Shown here: piece after piece, positions 16,051 to 23,976 of the stretch
How positions within the stretch are numbered: position 1 is the stretch's first letter
Layout of the letters: each line of letters starts with the position of its first letter
DNA from: Hyphomicrobium_A sp964622715
GTDB lineage: Bacteria > Pseudomonadota > Alphaproteobacteria > Rhizobiales > Hyphomicrobiaceae
Assembly: GCA_964622715.1 (NCBI GenBank)
Contig: CAZURR010000031.1
Span: 1-25,530 of the forward strand
DNA length: 25,530 bases
Reading direction: 5' to 3'
The notes under the pieces: generated by a model
The model's input: only the letters and a program-made list of their open reading frames with translations
What the model was told of the DNA's origin: nothing
Databases searched by the model: none
Program-made: the position numbers and the translations under genes

Positions 16051-16631
16051 GGCGTTTTCGCGCAATCAGTTTCGTGGGGGAGAGGAGACGTTTCGTAGGG
16101 GTTGGGGATGCCGAGGCGTACAAGAATACAAACCTCAATCGCTTCCATGACCTGCGCGTCTTCATCACTCTCGTGGTTAAAGCCGAGCAGATGCAAAAGC
16201 CCGTGCACGACGAGATGCTGTAAATGGTTCTTGAACGGTATCCCGAGCGCTTGGGCCTCGCGCGCCACTGTTTCTCCGGCGAGGATGACGTCGCCGATAA
16301 AGTTTGCCTCGCGGCCTTCCCCGCTGGCGGGGAAGGACAGAACGTTTGTTGGCGCCAGCTTGCCACGATAGGTTTCGTTGAGGCGCGCTACGTGTGCATC
16401 AGATGAAAGAGCAACGCATGCTTCGAGCTGATCAAGTTTGAGCTCGGACGCGGCGGCCAACGCGCTAGCAGCCTGGTTCACCGCCTCAACAGCAGAATCC
16501 TGCGATCCCCAATCGCCAGCGTCGTAGACGACGTCAATGCGCAAGCGTATCGCAGGTTCTGAGTCAGATGTACCGCGTCCCTCGTTGGTTTCGGGGCTCG
16601 CGACGCTCGGTGCGGGTGCTGCTGAAGGCAT
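16047..16631 (-). CDS. ybeY: Endoribonuclease/rRNA maturation factor YbeY
   Basis: YbeY is a metal-dependent endonuclease needed for 16S rRNA 3' processing and ribosome quality control. The protein contains the diagnostic metal-binding motif HGLLHLLGFNH (His143, His147 and His153 in this numbering), preceded by the TNVLSFP and IGDVIL strands. The chosen ATG (MPSAAPA, 194 residues) starts 13 bases after phoH. An in-frame ATG at 16670 would give 13 more residues and overlap phoH by 26 bases, and neither has a strong ribosome binding site. The C-terminal tail after the motif is about 40 residues. The phoH-ybeY-corC-lnt order is widely conserved. Confidence 0.94.
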   Translation of the reverse strand: MPSAAPAPSVASPETNEGRGTSDSEPAIRLRIDVVYDAGDWGSQDSAVEAVNQAASALAAASELKLDQLEACVALSSDAHVARLNETYRGKLAPTNVLSFPASGEGREANFIGDVILAGETVAREAQALGIPFKNHLQHLVVHGLLHLLGFNHESDEDAQVMEAIEVCILVRLGIPNPYETSPLPHETDCAKTP

Positions 16632-16644
16632 CGTAGGAAAACTA

Positions 16645-17679
16645 TTACTTCTTTTGTTGATCGTAAGCATTAACGATCCGGGCCACGAGGTCGCGACGCA
16701 CAACGTCTGCCCCAGTAAAGTGAACGGCCTCAATGCCGGGTACGCCATCCAATAGCGCGACGGCCTCCACGAGGCCGGACTGCATGCCAAAGGGCAGATC
16801 GACCTGGCTCGGATCCCCGGTCACGACCATCTTCGAATTCTCGCCGAGCCTCGTCAGAAACATCTTCATCTGCATGCTTGTCGAGTTCTGTGCTTCGTCG
16901 AGAATGACATATGCGTTGGCCAGAGTGCGTCCGCGCATGAACGCCAAAGGTGCTATCTCTATGACACCCGTTTCGATATCTCGCTCCACCTTTTCCGGCG
17001 GCAACACATCATAGAGCGCGTCATAAAGAGGTCTTAAATAGGGGTCGACCTTTTCGCGCATGTCGCCCGGCAAGAATCCCAATCGCTCACCTGCCTCAAC
17101 GGCCGGTCTCGACAGGATAATTCGTTCGATCAATCCTCGTTCCAGACAATGCGCAGCGTAGGCAACGGCAAGATAAGTCTTGCCCGTGCCGGCAGGGCCG
17201 AGCCCAAAGACGAGGTCGACCTGCTCCAGTGCGCGGATGTAGGTGCTCTGAACCAGCGTGCGCGCTTTGACGACGCGGCGGCGCGTTGCGATTTGCGCTT
17301 GCCCGGTGTCCGGTTCCACCTCTTCGTGCGCGTGGCGGATGAGCCCGTCGAAGTCGCCTGCACCTACGTGTTGCCCTTCGCTAGCCCGGGCGTAGAGCTC
17401 CTCCAACACGTCTCGCGCAATGTTGCAGGCTGCTTCCGAGCCATTAAGGATGACGACGTTACCGTGCGCGTGGGCTTCGATGCCGAGGCGGTCCTCGATC
17501 AGCGCTAAGTGGCTGTCGTATTCCCCCAGAAGCTTCGTCAGATGCCGATTGTCCTCGAACGGCACCACAACGCGCTTGCTGGAAATTTGTGCCTTGGGGG
17601 TCCTCCCGGGTCCGGGTACGGCGCTCCCGCGAAATGCTGCCAAAAGAGGCTCCAATTTTCGACCGCTGCAAATCGTCAC
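16645..17679 (-). CDS. phoH: PhoH-family ATPase
   Basis: A 344-residue PhoH-like ATPase, cytoplasmic, probably acting on RNA given its fixed association with miaB and ybeY. An N-terminal domain (VVVPFEDNRHLTKLLG through about residue 95) precedes the P-loop domain. Walker A is GPAGTGKT at 161-168 and Walker B is VILDEAQN with Asp-Glu at 261-262; VVTGDPSQVDLP follows as the sensor region. The start is a GTG with only a weak ribosome binding site. The first 30 residues are not conserved in the family, so a later start is possible. It lies 84 bases after miaB. Confidence 0.95.
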   Translation of the reverse strand: MTICSGRKLEPLLAAFRGSAVPGPGRTPKAQISSKRVVVPFEDNRHLTKLLGEYDSHLALIEDRLGIEAHAHGNVVILNGSEAACNIARDVLEELYARASEGQHVGAGDFDGLIRHAHEEVEPDTGQAQIATRRRVVKARTLVQSTYIRALEQVDLVFGLGPAGTGKTYLAVAYAAHCLERGLIERIILSRPAVEAGERLGFLPGDMREKVDPYLRPLYDALYDVLPPEKVERDIETGVIEIAPLAFMRGRTLANAYVILDEAQNSTSMQMKMFLTRLGENSKMVVTGDPSQVDLPFGMQSGLVEAVALLDGVPGIEAVHFTGADVVRRDLVARIVNAYDQQKK

Positions 17680-17763
17680 TCGATCCCAGCCAGCCTAGCA
17701 CATTGTTCTAAAATCGCTGCCCGGCCCACTCGAATCGGTAGGTGCACCACAATAGGCGCTCGA

Positions 17764-19203
17764 TCAGGCCGGGCGTATGACACCCGATAAACTATTGGTG
17801 CCACAGGCAGAAATTTCAACCGGCAAGATCTGCCCCAGGAGCTGAGGTGCCGCTTCGGCGTGGACAGCTTGTAGATAGGGTGAACGGCCGGCGAGCTGCC
17901 CTGGGTGCCGGCCTGACCTCTCGAACAAGACAGGTAGCGTCTGTCCCACGCATTGAGCGTTGAAGGCGGACTGTTGGCCGTCCAGCCGCTCCTGCAATCG
18001 CCGCAGGCGGTCAGTCTTGACTGAGTCGTGCACCTGGTCATCGAGCTTTCCGGCCGGCGTGCCGGGCCGTGCGCTGTACTTGAAGGAGTAGGCCTGCGCA
18101 AAGGCTACCTCCTCCACGAGGGCGAGCGTCTCTTTGAATTCAGCTTCGGTCTCGCCGGGAAACCCGACGATGATGTCGGTCGACAATGCAATCCCGGGGC
18201 GCGCGGCGCGGATGCGGGCAACGAGATCAACGTACTCTTTGGCGGTATGCTTACGGTTCATTGCCGCGAGTATGCGATCGGAGCCGGCCTGGAACGGCAG
18301 ATGCAGGTAAGGCATCAGCTTTTTTTCCTCGCCATGCACTGTGATCAGATCATCGCTCATGTCACGAGGATGGCTCGTCGTGTAGCGCAACCGCTCTATA
18401 CCCTCGATCTGCGCAAGATGGCGGATCAGCTGCGCCAACGACCAAGGGGCACCATCGGGTCCTTGACCATGATAAGCGTTGACGTTTTGACCCAGAAGCG
18501 TGATTTCGCGCACGCCGCTAGAAGCCAACCTGCGCGCTTCGGCTGCGACATCGGCCACGGCGCGGGAATACTCCATGCCCCGCGTATAGGGAACGACGCA
18601 GAACGTGCAGAACTTGTCGCAACCTTCCTGCACGGTCAGGAATGCAGTGACGCCGCGCGAAGGTGCGCGTTCGGGCAACCTTGCAAATTTTTCTTCGTCC
18701 GGAAACGCGGTCTCGACGACCGCCTTCGCGCCCGTTTTCACTTCAATCAGGAGTTCAGGCAGACGGTGATAGCTCTGCGGACCGAAAACGAGATCGACAG
18801 TGGGTGCACGTGTGATGATCTCTGCCCCTTCGGCCTGGGCAACGCAGCCCGCCACGGCGACGACCGTTTCCCGGCCAGCGGCGCTGCGCGCGTCCTTCAC
18901 TTGGCGGATTCGGCCGAGATCGGAATAGACTTTTTCCGCCGCCTTCTCGCGGATGTGGCAGGTATTGAGGATCACGAGGTCGGCGTCCTCAATCCTACCG
19001 GTTTCCGAGTAACCGTGCGAAGCGAGCGCCTCGGTCATCCGCTCGCTATCATAGACGTTCATTTGGCAGCCGAACGTCTTAACGAACACCTTCGGCGCAG
19101 GTGGATGTGCATCGCCTTCGGAATCGGCAGCAAAGGACGATTGTAAACCGTCGCCGTCATCATCTACCGGATCTGTGGGCAGCCGTTCTTGCATTTCATC
19201 CAC
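17764..19203 (-). CDS. miaB: tRNA-2-methylthio-N6-dimethylallyladenosine synthase
   Basis: MiaB is a radical-SAM methylthiotransferase that converts i6A37 to ms2i6A37 in tRNAs reading UNN codons. The 479-residue product has the UPF0004 domain with cluster-binding Cys46, Cys82 and Cys120, and the radical-SAM motif CDKFCTFC (Cys195, 199, 202). The TIM-barrel (SDDLITVHGE, then PYLHLPFQAGSD) and a C-terminal TRAM domain (about 400-465) follow. The first 35 residues are an acidic extension. The start is a GTG with AAGG three bases upstream; an ATG three codons later is a plausible alternative. It lies 81 bases after plsC, with phoH next. Confidence 0.95.
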   Translation of the reverse strand: MDEMQERLPTDPVDDDGDGLQSSFAADSEGDAHPPAPKVFVKTFGCQMNVYDSERMTEALASHGYSETGRIEDADLVILNTCHIREKAAEKVYSDLGRIRQVKDARSAAGRETVVAVAGCVAQAEGAEIITRAPTVDLVFGPQSYHRLPELLIEVKTGAKAVVETAFPDEEKFARLPERAPSRGVTAFLTVQEGCDKFCTFCVVPYTRGMEYSRAVADVAAEARRLASSGVREITLLGQNVNAYHGQGPDGAPWSLAQLIRHLAQIEGIERLRYTTSHPRDMSDDLITVHGEEKKLMPYLHLPFQAGSDRILAAMNRKHTAKEYVDLVARIRAARPGIALSTDIIVGFPGETEAEFKETLALVEEVAFAQAYSFKYSARPGTPAGKLDDQVHDSVKTDRLRRLQERLDGQQSAFNAQCVGQTLPVLFERSGRHPGQLAGRSPYLQAVHAEAAPQLLGQILPVEISACGTNSLSGVIRPA

Positions 19204-19284
19204 GCGCCTTGCTTAATGTTGCATGGCAGCATTGTCGAAGCGGTTTGTCCAGCTTTGGTCGGTGAATACTATGCCGCAGGGTTA

Positions 19285-20169
19285 TTAAACCCACTTCTGC
19301 TGTGGCTTTTTTGCAGAGCGCGGCGCGGCAGGTGTGGAAGAACCTAAAGGGGGCCGCGCAATGGTAAGCGGCTCGTGAGCTGGCCTGCTGCGTAGTATCC
19401 GCACGACGTTTTCGCGAACCTGCGCCTCGCTGTGGCGCGCTAGATGTTTGCGGTCGGCAAAATCAGCCAAGGGTACGGGCGCGCCGACGCGAATATGAAC
19501 ATCGAGCGGGCCGGCCTTCAAAAGGCGCCATGCATGGCTGCGCATTTCCATGTCGCCATACCAACCGACAAACGGCCGGTCAGCGCGGCCCAGCGGGATG
19601 CCATGAAGCTTGGTGTAAACGAGCGAAAGCGTTTGCACGACAGCATCTGGAGACCTCTCACCATTCTTGATGGAGGGTTTCGCTGCCGCGAATAGCGACG
19701 TCATGAAGGGCAGCACGCGGTTGCCGTCGCTTGAGGTCCCTTCAGCAAACAGCACCAAGGTATCGCCCTGCGCGAGTCGCCTTAGGATCTCGCCGGTCGC
19801 TTGCCCGACCGCGGTTCGACGCGTCCGATCAACGAATACGGAGCGCTGCAGCCGTGCGAGCGAGGAGACAAACGGCCACCCGCCCACTTCCTTCTTTGCT
19901 ACGAAGGACACGGGCGCGACTGCGGATAGCACCGGGATGTCGAGCCAGGATGTGTGATTGGAGACGAGAAGGACGGGCTTGTCGCGTACGAGCTCACCCT
20001 CGATCGACACGCGAATTCCGAGCAGTCGGCAGACGTTGCGGTGATACCAATTGGGAAAGCTGCGTGCGAGCCTTGGATTGAAGCGCAAAAAGGCTGCCTG
20101 GACCGGCATAAGCGGAATGGTTAAGGCGAAGAAGCCAACCAGAATTGTCCCGCCCCTCATTGCTCCCAT
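19285..20169 (-). CDS. plsC: 1-acyl-sn-glycerol-3-phosphate acyltransferase
   Basis: This 294-residue membrane-associated acyltransferase converts lysophosphatidic acid to phosphatidic acid. It shows the HX4D catalytic motif (NHTSWLD, His72 and Asp77), an FVDR motif near 112-115 and the FAEGTSSDG motif (EGTS about 143-146). One hydrophobic N-terminal segment (8-28) anchors the protein. The C-terminal 40 residues are Pro/Ala/Lys-rich and not conserved. The ATG has a strong GGAGGAG site six bases upstream. Other lysolipid acyltransferases (for example ornithine-lipid OlsA) share these motifs, so substrate is inferred. It follows fur by 23 bases and may be cotranscribed with it. Confidence 0.88.
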   Translation of the reverse strand: MGAMRGGTILVGFFALTIPLMPVQAAFLRFNPRLARSFPNWYHRNVCRLLGIRVSIEGELVRDKPVLLVSNHTSWLDIPVLSAVAPVSFVAKKEVGGWPFVSSLARLQRSVFVDRTRRTAVGQATGEILRRLAQGDTLVLFAEGTSSDGNRVLPFMTSLFAAAKPSIKNGERSPDAVVQTLSLVYTKLHGIPLGRADRPFVGWYGDMEMRSHAWRLLKAGPLDVHIRVGAPVPLADFADRKHLARHSEAQVRENVVRILRSRPAHEPLTIARPPLGSSTPAAPRSAKKPQQKWV

Positions 20170-20192
20170 TTCGCTCCTCCAGACGCGATCGC

Positions 20193-20642
20193 TTAGTTCT
20201 TATTTTTCTTCGCGGGTTTTGCGCGAACGCCATAGAGTTCAAGTCGATGGCCGACAAGCTTAAAGCCTAATTCGCGCGCAACCCGCACTTGCAGCGCCTC
20301 AATAGATTCGTTGCGAAACTCGATGACGCGACCCGACTCGACATCGATGAGATGATCGTGGTGCCGACGTGCCGCTTCCTCATAGCGCCCGCGTCCATAG
20401 CCGAATTCGTGCCGCTCGAGAATGCCCTTGTCCGAAAAGAGCTTCAGCGTCCTGTAGACCGTGGAGAGCGAAATTCGGCTATCGATCTCATGGGCGCGCC
20501 GATGGACCTCCTCAACGTCGGGGTGATCCTTTGCTGCGCACAATACGCGCGCGATCACCCGGCGCTGCCCGGTCATCCGTAGACCCTGTTTCGCACACAG
20601 CAGCTCAATGCGGTTCAAGTCCCTGTCGCGCGTTTCCGACAT
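20193..20642 (-). CDS. fur: Fur-family metal regulator, probably Mur (manganese-responsive)
   Basis: A 149-residue Fur-family repressor. The winged-helix domain has the recognition helix region SLSTVYRTLKLF (59-70), and the dimer domain begins with HHDHL (94-98). Where classical Fur has a CxxC zinc site just after that motif, this protein has IDVESG, and Cys16 and Cys35 are its only cysteines. Loss of this site, together with the miaB/rimI neighbourhood, matches the Fur proteins of Rhizobiales that act as the manganese-responsive regulator Mur, leaving iron to RirA and Irr. It has its own promoter (20701-20729) and may cotranscribe plsC. The Mur role is inferred from lineage and motif. Confidence 0.9.
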   Translation of the reverse strand: MSETRDRDLNRIELLCAKQGLRMTGQRRVIARVLCAAKDHPDVEEVHRRAHEIDSRISLSTVYRTLKLFSDKGILERHEFGYGRGRYEEAARRHHDHLIDVESGRVIEFRNESIEALQVRVARELGFKLVGHRLELYGVRAKPAKKNKN

Positions 20643-20700
20643 CTAGTGGCGGCCGCTCCAGCTAGCGCGTTGTTCCCATCCCTCCCTAAAGGGCGTGCTT

Positions 20701-20729
20701 GTTATATGGGTGTGTATCCGGCCCGTCCA
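20701..20729 (-). promoter_or_regulatory. Candidate sigma70-type promoter of fur
   Basis: On the minus strand TGGACG (-35, at 20724-20729) and TATAAC (-10, at 20701-20706) are separated by exactly 17 bases. The expected transcript would start about 50 bases before the fur ATG. A CCCTTTAGGG near-palindrome just downstream could be an operator, but I cannot match it to a known Mur or Fur box. Confidence 0.45.
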
Positions 20730-20750
20730 CCAGCGCCAGTTCCCCGCCAC

Positions 20751-21239
20751 TCACAGGTCGAGAGCGAAAACGACTGCATCGACCTTCTGAGCACCAGGTG
20801 TGTGATAGTAGTCCTTGCGACGGCCGATCTCGGTAAAGCCAAGGTTTTCATAAAGTGCCGTCGCCGCCGTGTTGTCCTCAGCAACTTCCAAATAGATCCG
20901 CTTTGCTTCGGCGCGCGCGGCCGCGCGCGCAAGGCCCTCAATCATGGTTCGCGCAAGGCCACGGCGCTGCCACTCAGGTGCAACGCCAACGGACAAAATC
21001 TCCGCCTCGTCAGCTGCCAATTGGCTAATGATGAAACCCGCCATTGCTCTTGGTTCGCGCACCTGGGCAACAAGCGCCGCAGCGGCAGGGTGATCGATCA
21101 ACGCAGCGATGCTCGTCGCGTCCCACGGTGGATCGAAGAGCTTCGCATGGAGCGCTGCGATCTCCGTCACGCGGTCGGGACTCGCCCACAAAAGGCTAAC
21201 GTTCTTGGGGTCGAACTGAATGCCATTCGCCGAACTCAT
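20751..21239 (-). CDS. rimI: Ribosomal-protein-S18-alanine N-acetyltransferase (RimI-like GNAT)
   Basis: A 162-residue GNAT acetyltransferase. Motif A is seen as ILSVGVAPEWQRRGLARTMI (acetyl-CoA binding QRRGLA), followed by IYLEVAEDNTAATALYENLGF and the RRKDYY segment typical of RimI, which acetylates the N-terminal alanine of S18. The ATG overlaps the tsaB stop as ATGA. tsaB-rimI pairing is common, which supports RimI over a generic GNAT. It ends 108 bases before fur. Confidence 0.9.
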   Translation of the reverse strand: MSSANGIQFDPKNVSLLWASPDRVTEIAALHAKLFDPPWDATSIAALIDHPAAAALVAQVREPRAMAGFIISQLAADEAEILSVGVAPEWQRRGLARTMIEGLARAAARAEAKRIYLEVAEDNTAATALYENLGFTEIGRRKDYYHTPGAQKVDAVVFALDL

Positions 21240-21946
21240 GGCTCAGCCCTCGCAATAGATTTGCCGTCCTGCGGTTTGGCGTCCGGCGGGCGGAGATAGA
21301 GCGGAACAAGCGCGCCCTCCACGACGGGAAGTGCAACAGCCATGCGCGCCAACGCGCTCGCCTCGGGCAGCAAATCGGCAAAGTGCACCAAGATTTCCCT
21401 TCCATGTTGCTTTGCCGCTGCCGCGATCGTTTCCGCTCCAGACCCGGCAATCAGCAGCGGCCCGCCGTCGCCCATCCTGGATGCCTCATCGATGCTGAGC
21501 AGCATGGGCGGCGACTTGGCATCCAGCCCGCCTGCACCGAAAAGCTGTACGTAAAACCGATCACGGCGCGCATCGACCGCGATGGCGAGAGCGCCAGTCG
21601 TCTGGCTACTACCTAGTTCGGCGACAGCAACCTCGGCCATGACGGCAAGACTCGTGGTGCTGACGATTTCGATCTGTGTCGCAAGTGCCAGTCCGCGGGC
21701 CGCTGCGACACCGATACGTGTTCCCGTGAACGTTCCCGGACCGACGGTGACGGCGATGCGATCGATATCCGCGAAGGTAACGCCGGCGCGGCTCATAGAA
21801 TCTGCGACGAACGGAATGAGTTTCTCGGCGTGGCCGGTCGCAAAGCGCTCGCTAGCACTCGCAAGCTCGGCCACATGACCGTCGCCAAGTCGAGCAACGC
21901 ACACGGAGCACGAGTCAAAACAGGTATCGAATGCCAAGATGTTCAT
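21236..21946 (-). CDS. tsaB: tRNA threonylcarbamoyladenosine biosynthesis protein TsaB
   Basis: TsaB is the ASKHA-fold partner of TsaD in the complex that makes t6A37 in ANN-decoding tRNAs. The 236-residue product starts with MNILAFDTC and carries the GPGTFTGTRIGVAAARGLA motif near 70-88. It lacks the metal-binding histidines of TsaD, as expected for TsaB. The ATG matches the family start; a GTG 13 codons upstream would add residues of no known conservation. No ribosome binding site precedes the ATG, and TATAGA lies only nine bases before it. It overlaps rimI by four bases. Confidence 0.94.
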   Translation of the reverse strand: MNILAFDTCFDSCSVCVARLGDGHVAELASASERFATGHAEKLIPFVADSMSRAGVTFADIDRIAVTVGPGTFTGTRIGVAAARGLALATQIEIVSTTSLAVMAEVAVAELGSSQTTGALAIAVDARRDRFYVQLFGAGGLDAKSPPMLLSIDEASRMGDGGPLLIAGSGAETIAAAAKQHGREILVHFADLLPEASALARMAVALPVVEGALVPLYLRPPDAKPQDGKSIARAEP

Positions 21947-22018
21947 TGGCGTGAATCTATACGTAGTGCCTTCGAGTTTCACCACGCGAAATCGCCGCGC
22001 TAATCTATCTATTGTGCA

Positions 22019-22609
22019 TCAGACGATTTTCGCCATCTCGTGGAACCCAAAGCGCGGTGAACGCGGCCCAACGCTACCAAGATCGCCGTACCCGAGATTG
22101 CACAAGAAGTTCGATCTCACGCTGCTGCCAGAGAAAAACGCCGTATCAACACCCTCTTTGTCGAATCCGGACATGGGTCCGCAGTCGAGACCCAGCGCAC
22201 GTGCGGCAAGAATGAAATAGCCGCCTTGTAGCGTGCCGTTGCGAATGGCCGTCTCTCGGATTTTCTCTGCATTGCCAGCAAACCAGCTCTTGGCATTCGT
22301 ATGTGGAAAAAGCCTCGGCAAATGCTCATAGAACTCCAGGTCGTAGCCGACAATGGTGCAAACCGGCGCTTTCATAGTCTTGTCGCGATTTCCCTCGCTC
22401 AGATGCGGCTTGAGGCGCTCCTTTGCCTCATTCGACTTCACAAAGACGAACCGAGCCGGCAAACAGTTGGCGCTCGTCGGCGCCATGATCAGAAGTCGGA
22501 CAAGCTGTTGCAGCACGCTGTCGGCGACATCCTGCGCTTCCCATTTATTGTGCGAACGGGCGTCGAGAAAAATCTGGCGAAGGGCGGCATGATCGATCGG
22601 TTTCGACAT
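22019..22609 (-). CDS. rutE: RutE/HadB-like NADH/FMN nitroreductase (putative malonic semialdehyde reductase)
   Basis: The 196-residue product belongs to the FMN-dependent nitroreductase family. It closely follows the RutE pattern: TDAR-like 'LDARSHNKW', APTSANCLPARFVFV, HLSEGNRDKTMKAPVCTIV, FYEHLPRLFPH and GPMSGFDKEGVDTAFF. In E. coli RutE reduces malonic semialdehyde to 3-hydroxypropionate in uracil catabolism. No other rut gene is near, so the in vivo substrate is uncertain. The ATG (MSKPIDHAALRQ) is chosen because an upstream extension would read through the nfu terminator. It lies 72 bases before tsaB. Confidence 0.82.
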   Translation of the reverse strand: MSKPIDHAALRQIFLDARSHNKWEAQDVADSVLQQLVRLLIMAPTSANCLPARFVFVKSNEAKERLKPHLSEGNRDKTMKAPVCTIVGYDLEFYEHLPRLFPHTNAKSWFAGNAEKIRETAIRNGTLQGGYFILAARALGLDCGPMSGFDKEGVDTAFFSGSSVRSNFLCNLGYGDLGSVGPRSPRFGFHEMAKIV

Positions 22610-22650
22610 TGACGACTCCGTTGGCGAGAAAGCTTGCTGCCAGCCTAACG

Positions 22651-22676
22651 AAAAACCCCGCTTTTCGGGCGGGGTT
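22651..22676 (-). terminator. Rho-independent terminator after nfu
   Basis: On the minus strand AACCCCGC pairs perfectly with GCGGGGTT (8 bp, at 22676-22669 and 22661-22654), with a 7-base loop and then TTT. It starts 24 bases after the nfu stop and ends the transcript before the rutE-like gene. Confidence 0.88.
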
Positions 22677-22699
22677 CCACGGTCTCGTGACACTGAGGC

Positions 22700-23254
22700 T
22701 TATACGGCCTGGACTTCCTGCACTTCTGGGCAGAAGTGGCGCAGCAAGTTCTCGATGCCGTGGCGCAGCGTGGCGGTCGAGCTAGGGCAACCCGCACAGG
22801 CACCGCGCATATGCAGATAGACGATGCCATCCCTAAAGCCAGAGAACGTAATGTCTCCGCCATCCTGTGCGACGGCGGGGCGAACTCGAGTCTCTAAAAG
22901 CTCCTTAATCGTCGCAACGACCGCCTTGTCCTTGGGGTCGAAGGAGCTTTCAACGCTATCATTCGCGCCATCCTCAGCGACAATAGGCGCGCCTGAAACG
23001 TAGTGCTCCATGATCGCGCCGAGGATCATTGGTTTGAGATGCTGCCACTCGGCTTCCCCCTTGGTCACCGAGATAAAGTCGGAGCCCAAGAAAACGCCCT
23101 TTACGCCCATAATATCAAACAGGCGCGTTGCAAGCGGCGAAGCAAGCGCCTCGCTCTTGTCGCGAAAGTCGGCCGTGCCCTTTTGCAGCACCGACTTGCC
23201 GGGAATGAACTTCAAGGTTGCCGGATTGGGCGTCGCCTCAGTCTGAATGAACAT
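22700..23254 (-). CDS. nfuA: NfuA-type Fe-S cluster scaffold/carrier
   Basis: The 184-residue protein has an N-terminal Nfu domain (MFIQTEATPNPATLKFIPG, about 1-90) and a C-terminal NifU-like domain with the CAGC cluster-binding motif (Cys153 and Cys156). The C-terminal domain also shows VRPAVAQDGGDITF. Such proteins bind and transfer [4Fe-4S] clusters to client enzymes; MiaB in this window is the kind of enzyme they serve. The ATG is preferred over a TTG two codons earlier, with GGAGG about nine bases upstream. A candidate iron control element lies about 70 bases upstream at 23321-23337. A strong terminator follows the gene. Confidence 0.93.
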   Translation of the reverse strand: MFIQTEATPNPATLKFIPGKSVLQKGTADFRDKSEALASPLATRLFDIMGVKGVFLGSDFISVTKGEAEWQHLKPMILGAIMEHYVSGAPIVAEDGANDSVESSFDPKDKAVVATIKELLETRVRPAVAQDGGDITFSGFRDGIVYLHMRGACAGCPSSTATLRHGIENLLRHFCPEVQEVQAV

Positions 23255-23320
23255 CGCCAATTGCCTCCATATTGGCTGGGCGCCCTGCCCCTCGTAAGGG
23301 GTTCCTTTGATCGAGGGCTT

Positions 23321-23337
23321 CTTAGAATTGCTCTAAA
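23321..23337 (-). promoter_or_regulatory. Candidate Irr box (iron control element) upstream of nfuA
   Basis: The minus strand reads TTTAGAGCAATTCTAAG. The Irr/ICE consensus of alphaproteobacteria, as I recall it, is a 17-bp palindrome of the form TTTAGAA-N3-TTCTAAA. This site differs only at the seventh and last positions and keeps TTCTAA intact. It lies about 67 bases upstream of the nfuA ATG, where a promoter would be expected. Irr is known to control iron-using genes such as heme and Fe-S functions, so the target fits. Confidence 0.5.
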
Positions 23338-23350
23338 GATAGTCCGTCGC

Positions 23351-23380
23351 GACCAAAATATCGAGAGGCTTCGATTGGTC
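23351..23380 (-). other. Hairpin just after the universal stress protein gene
   Basis: GACCAA/TTGGTC plus an inner TCGA/TCGA stem form a bulged hairpin beginning two bases after the stop codon. No T-run follows, so it is not a standard terminator; it may stabilise the mRNA 3' end or mark a weak processing site. Confidence 0.4.
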
Positions 23381-23382
23381 CT

Positions 23383-23892
23383 TCACGCAAGTGCTTGAAT
23401 ATCCTCAAGCTCCAGGTTGCCGGGCACGATCGTCACGGGGATGGGGAAGCTGCCGGCCGCAGAGCCGGCGGCAAGCGACGCCACCAAGGGCCCGGGGCCG
23501 GTCGGGTCGGTCGAGGCACCGAGCACCATCACGGCTATGTCTTCGTCCTCGTCAATCAGCTTTCGGATCTCGTCCCCCTTAACGCCTTCGCGGATGACAT
23601 CCTCTGAGGCCACGTCCTCAAATCCCGCGAGGTTGAGCTTGCGCCGGAACATGCGGAAAAGGGCCTTGGCCTTTACCGTTTCCTCCTCGACCTGCTGCTG
23701 GCGCACGTTGATCCAGTGCTGGAATTCCTGAGGCACGATCACATGAAGCATGACAAGCGAGCCTGACGACCGCTGGATACGGCTTGCGGCATAGTAGAGA
23801 GCGCTTTCCGCTTCCTGGCTCTCGTCAACGATGAGCAGGAACTTGCGGAAATGGCCCGATTCGAATGAGCGGCGTTTTTTCTTCATGTTCAT
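23383..23892 (-). CDS. Universal stress protein, UspA family
   Basis: A single-domain Usp of about 168-171 residues. It opens with a basic stretch (KKKRRSFESGHFRK) and then FLLIVDESQEAESAL, the usual first strand with the conserved Asp. It ends with VMVLGASTDPTGPG, a Gly/Ala-rich loop and PVTIVPG. The loop is a variant of the nucleotide-binding G2xG9x(S/T) pattern, so ATP binding is possible but not certain. Three in-frame starts (23898 GTG, 23892 ATG, 23886 ATG) compete and the ribosome binding site is weak. It lies between trpS and nfuA, a placement common in Rhizobiales. Physiological role is unknown. Confidence 0.85.
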   Translation of the reverse strand: MNMKKKRRSFESGHFRKFLLIVDESQEAESALYYAASRIQRSSGSLVMLHVIVPQEFQHWINVRQQQVEEETVKAKALFRMFRRKLNLAGFEDVASEDVIREGVKGDEIRKLIDEDEDIAVMVLGASTDPTGPGPLVASLAAGSAAGSFPIPVTIVPGNLELEDIQALA

Positions 23893-23976
23893 AGGCACAT
23901 GCTGCCACGAGGCGATGGCGCCTACAATATGGCCGTTCCAGGTCGCCGCTTGGCGCGGTCAGTCATTCTGCTTCAT

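Noticed and set aside
18028..19146. 372-codon open frame on the plus strand
   Set aside because: It is antisense to miaB, which has all the expected cysteine motifs; no recognisable domain in the antisense translation.
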